A stretch of DNA of 64,000 nucleotides, taken from contig JAJEKV010000926.1 in NCBI GenBank assembly GCA_021234155.1, positions 1-64,000 of the forward strand, read 5' to 3'. The notes beneath the pieces are model-generated. The model had not been told where the DNA came from, did not search any database, and saw only the letters and a program-made list of their open reading frames with translations. Source of the DNA: Isoetes taiwanensis. Taxonomy: Eukaryota; Streptophyta; Lycopodiopsida; Isoetales; Isoetaceae. Positions 60,490 to 64,000 of the stretch are shown here, one piece after another; within the stretch, counting starts at the first letter, position 1; every line of letters starts with the position of its first letter. Position numbers and translations under genes: made by a program.

Positions 60490-60966
60490 CTATTTAGTTT
60501 CAGTTGTATTTTTCCCTTGCTCAAAACCTGGTGCAGCATGCATGTAAATCTCTTCATTGAGTTCTGCATTCAAAAAGGCAGTGTGTACATCCATATGTTC
60601 TAATTCCAGATTGTAAGCATTGGCATAAGCAAGCAACGTTCTTATACTAGTCAATTTAACTAGAGGAGAAAAAGTTTCCTCAAAGTCAATACCGTATTTT
60701 TGAGAGAATCCTTGCGCCACGAGCCTTGCTTTGTATTTTTTAGTGACTCCATCTGGACCTGTTTTCAACTTAAATATCCACTTATTGCCCACTATATTCT
60801 TCCCTTCAGGCATGCTAACAATTTCATAAGTTTTTGTTCTTTCAAACGATCTCATTTCTGCACACATAGCCTCCTTCCATTTATCACAGTCAGGAGCATT
60901 CAATGCTTCTTCATAACTTCTTGGCACATTGGGATTCAGTATTGCCATTACAAAGCTTAAATCCAT
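60490..60966 (-). pseudogene. Copia reverse transcriptase N-terminal part
   Basis: An open frame of 158 codons with PRSYEEALNAPDCDKWKEAM, WIFKLKTGPDG, YKARLVAQGFSQ, YGIDFEETFSPLVK and HMDVHTAFLNAELNEEIYM, all diagnostic of the copia reverse transcriptase family. The first catalytic Asp (MDVHTAFL) is present. It is the best-preserved coding segment of the element. Confidence 0.93.
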
Positions 60967-62520
60967 GATGAGTTCTTGCTCATTTTCCTTATCGTGTCTT
61001 TTGCTTCTTCATATCTTTTCTTGGTAATTCATATCATCAAAGGCCATTCCTTCTCTAAGTTTCTCAACTGGTTAATCTCCTTCCTTTTTTTTTCAACATT
61101 TTGTTCTACATATGTCTTCTTTTCTTTGATTCTCATTATATCTCTAGAACAGTTCACAGATTTTCGGTCATGTCTTCAAAAAAAAAATGTCATACCTTGA
61201 GATTTTCGTCATCGTCTTCAAGGTCATGAACATCAAATCTTTGCTGTGGGGTTGCATCACGCTTCATCTCCTCTTGACCTCCTTAACTTCAATTATTTTC
61301 ACCATCAAGTGGGACTTGTTTTGATGATTTAGTTGCGGTCTTTACCCACGAGGTGGGTTCATCAAAAACTACATCCACGATTTACTATTATTTTCATACA
61401 TGGGATCATAGAGGCCTAAATCCTTTGCTGGGGTCATCATATCCAACTAGGAAGGTTTTATGATGATCGTCATCCGGCTTTCTCAATTCATGCGGAGCGT
61501 GTGCAAAGGCGAGCGGTAGTACACCTTAAACATGTCATAATGGGTTTCACACCCTCCACAACTCTTACGGTATTTTGCCCTTTGTGCTTGACAAAGGAGC
61601 TTGTTTTAATTTTACTTATTTGTCATAGCGACTTCTTCCCACAAAAAGTTTGGTAGACCGAATGTTTTAGCATAGCTCGGGACGGCATCAGAATTGTTCT
61701 CGTTTCTTCCTTTCAATAACACCGTTTTTCCGAGGCGAATAGCTACCAAGTTAGCATCTTTTTATGCCTCTTTACTGCAATAAATTTTAAAGTCTCCGAA
61801 AAGATACTCTCCTCCGCGATCGGATCTAACACATTTAATTCTTTTCCCGTTTCATTCAACCTCGTGACAAAATATTTGAAAGCAACAAGGCACGATCTTT
61901 AGTTTTCAAGCGGTAACATTTTGTCGGCCGAGAAGTCATCTATAAAGCGTAATAAAATACCTCTTTTCGAGTAGCGGTAATATTGAGAATCCGCACAAAT
62001 CGGTATGGATCGGGCAAAATTTCCGTTGCTCTTTTTGCCTTTTTGGAAAAGGCAATCAGTGTCTTCCTAGAAGACATCTGTGCATATAAGGCGGATCTTC
62101 TTCGTTACTTTCACCAACAATCATCCCTTGTCGAGCATGTACTTTACATTTTAAATATAGTATGTCCCAATCGCTCATGCCGGGTCACGGAAGAGCAAGC
62201 AACAACGCATTCAAGCTATTAGATACATTTGCATTCCGAAAACCAAAGAGATTTCCACCACGAGTTGCGGGAACTTAATTTTATTATTGAGCAACACTTT
62301 ACAATGGTCCTTTTTCAAAGGTAACTTTATAGCCCATGTCAACAAGGTGACAATGGAAATTAAGTTCCTTATCAAATTTGGAACACACAAAACTTCTCTC
62401 AAAACAAACAGGTTTCCAGCAAGATCAAACAACTCTAGAAATCCGCATTCTTCAAACCTGCGGCCACACCATTCCCCATTTGCGTAACTTCCAATCTTGC
62501 TACTTCTATCCTTAAGACAT
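60967..62520 (-). pseudogene. Copia integrase and pre-integrase region
   Basis: The upstream part holds the pre-integrase pattern LFVLREVLCVPNLIRNLIS (62211-62432). The downstream part holds late integrase pieces such as HELRKPDDDHHKTFLVGYDD and VVFDEPTSWVK (61320-61500). In between, the catalytic core is scattered over several frames and cannot be verified. Confidence 0.75.
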
Positions 62521-63598
62521 TGAGCTGACTTGATCAGCGATGCGTTGACTCCACTATCTAGAACATAAAAATCGTCATTGTTATTACTATGTCCTTCTTT
62601 TTGTCACGGACAAAGAGGAGAAATTTTTTACCCTGCATCATCATCAGGCCTTCCTCCTCCTCAACATGTTTTGCAAAATTTAATCGACCTTTGTCTTCCT
62701 CTTCCGGCTTCCCTTTAAAGGAATTTGCCTTTTATATACTCACCTCGTGATTTCCAGCATACCTCTACCTTTGCCACGTCTGGGGTCTTTGGGGTTGAAC
62801 ATTTTGCGACTACGTGCCCAAAACCATTACAATTATAACATCTAGTTTCTTTGATTTTGGACAATTTGCTTTCAAATGACCGTATGTATTATATACAAAA
62901 CAAGGACCTACTTTACCCGGCTTTGAAGATCCGTTGATTTCCTTTTCACGCAAATAATACTTCTTTAATTTGCTCTTTGTCATCTTCCAGAGTTACCTTC
63001 ATCCGCTCCATTTAGGAGTTATTATCAACGCTTCAGCTCTTTCGATTTTTTCTCTGAGTCCTTATCAAGCTCCAAAAAGTTGTCCGCCCGCCATTCAAAA
63101 GCTCTATGAAGACAACACTTGATATTCTTTGGTGATTGGCATGCTGCGGCCTCCACCGCCTGCAATTATATTGTCAAATTCCGAAATTTTCATGATATCA
63201 CCGACTTCCTCAGTTCTGTCCAACAAATCCGGTGAGGTATTTTTTAACCTCATAATTCTTAATGAGATACTCCCCATATCTCTCGTCTTGATTTATTTCT
63301 TACTTTTCAGCATAATGCTTGAACTCAACTTGCTAACAAAATTACCTTGGCTACATGCAGTTTTGCTTCTTGAACTACTTCGAATTTCCTCTTTTGTAGC
63401 GGGAACCTTACGTGAGTACTTTCAATGCCACAGCGATGCATACTACTCTCACCTTCACTAATGCGTTAAATCCCAATACATTCCCAAAGTCATACGCCTC
63501 CAAGAACATCTCTCATTCTTCCTTTCCCACGCTTGGAATCCACTTCTCCTGAGAAAAACACTTCAATACCATTCAACAATGATGCCCCAATCTTGATG
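62521..63598 (-). pseudogene. Copia gag and protease region
   Basis: A zinc knuckle RCYNCNGFGHVVAKC (about 62798-62848) ends gag. DFYVLDSGVNASL (about 62540-62580) is the protease active site Asp-Ser-Gly. The gag body up to 63590 is badly broken, with only short frames. Confidence 0.82.
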
Positions 63599-63616
63599 CC
63601 ATTGGCTCGATACAAA
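63599..63616 (-). promoter_or_regulatory. Primer binding site of the copia element
   Basis: Minus strand TTTGTATCGAGCCAATGG, resembling TGGTATCAGAGCC with two changes, adjoining the LTR. Confidence 0.7.
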
Positions 63617-64000
63617 GGTTAGCTTAATATAGCTTTGAATTAATGACCAGACTAGTTGTTTTGCCTATACAATAGTTTAAGAAAAATCAAATGCAATATG
63701 GACCATCAAATCGCATTTTCATATAAGCAATAAACTCAACATAACTTCCAACATGAGTCACACGACCCAAGACTTGCATTCACCCGGATCGCATTCAACT
63801 TCTTTGCGATTGGTTCCTGCTGGCCTACATTGGATTTCACTCCATCTTATACTGATGCCTCCGGCAGTGTTGGCTATCCGATTAGAAAGTAGAACAGTTT
63901 CCATATTCATATTTTCTGCTTGCCGATCAAGTGGCCGCCCAGCTATATTTTAAATCTATATCATAAGGATAAAGATCATAACAATTAATATGACCCTAAC
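63617..64000 (-). repeat. 5' LTR of the copia element (partial)
   Basis: 384 bp matching 59011 onward; it continues past the window. Differences from its partner are mostly short indels in G+C-rich spots. Confidence 0.87.

Larger units (their letters stand above)
59011..64000 (-). mobile_element. Ty1/copia retrotransposon, decayed, second LTR cut by window end
   Basis: LTRs at 59011-59450 and from 63617 to the window end flank minus-strand copia gag-pol. Order on the minus strand: primer site, gag with CCHC knuckle, protease, integrase, reverse transcriptase, RNase H, purine tract, LTR. This integrase-before-reverse-transcriptase order defines copia. Many stops and shifts make it non-functional. 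Confidence 0.9.

Overview
The window is nuclear DNA of a land plant. The evidence is a 17-exon gene with GT-AG introns for the plant-type anaphase-promoting-complex subunit 2 (APC2), an exon of a plant glyoxal-oxidase-like (GLOX) gene, a leucine-rich-repeat (LRR) receptor relic, and three LTR retrotransposons with plant-type initiator-Met primer sites. Base composition is AT-rich, and most of the right half is transposon-derived. APC2 aligns clearly but not closely with my recollection of the Arabidopsis protein. A non-flowering plant (fern, other seed-free plant or gymnosperm) is therefore possible, but that is inference.

Layout. 1-436: edge of a GLOX gene (minus strand) with an in-frame stop. 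0.4-9.9 kb: mostly non-coding, with microsatellites and two related foldback (MITE-like) elements near 5.6-6.35 kb. 9.9-12.1 kb: an unidentified spliced gene candidate. 12-24.7 kb: non-coding, containing a dispersed ~70-bp module (three copies), a decayed LRR relic near 19.4-19.8 kb and tandem duplications. 24.7-31.4 kb: APC2. 31.4-38.2 kb: non-coding plus a transposon-like coding fragment whose 3' part recurs at 53.4 kb. 38.25-52.83 kb: one complete but decayed Ty3/gypsy chromovirus, 14.6 kb, minus strand, with a 5-bp target duplication. A 1.96-kb non-autonomous LTR element with its own target duplication is nested in its gag. 54.06-54.5 kb: tandem tRNA-like modules. 56-58.8 kb: an unrecognised minus-strand spliced gene candidate. 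59.0-64 kb: a Ty1/copia element, minus strand, whose second LTR runs off the window.

Coding integrity. Reading frames across the window are broken mainly by one- or two-base indels, while splice sites, LTR ends, primer sites and target duplications are intact. In APC2 I count eight small indels and one stop against seventeen well-formed exons. Either the consensus sequence carries many indel errors or these loci are decaying. The pattern in APC2, and the clustering of LTR differences in G+C-rich patches, makes sequence error the more likely explanation for APC2.

Most unusual feature. Between the primer site and gag, the gypsy element holds about 4 kb of extra sequence. It has two units that each look like a promoter plus a reading frame: a TATA box preceded by one or two copies of a nested-palindrome motif and followed by an open frame of unknown identity.
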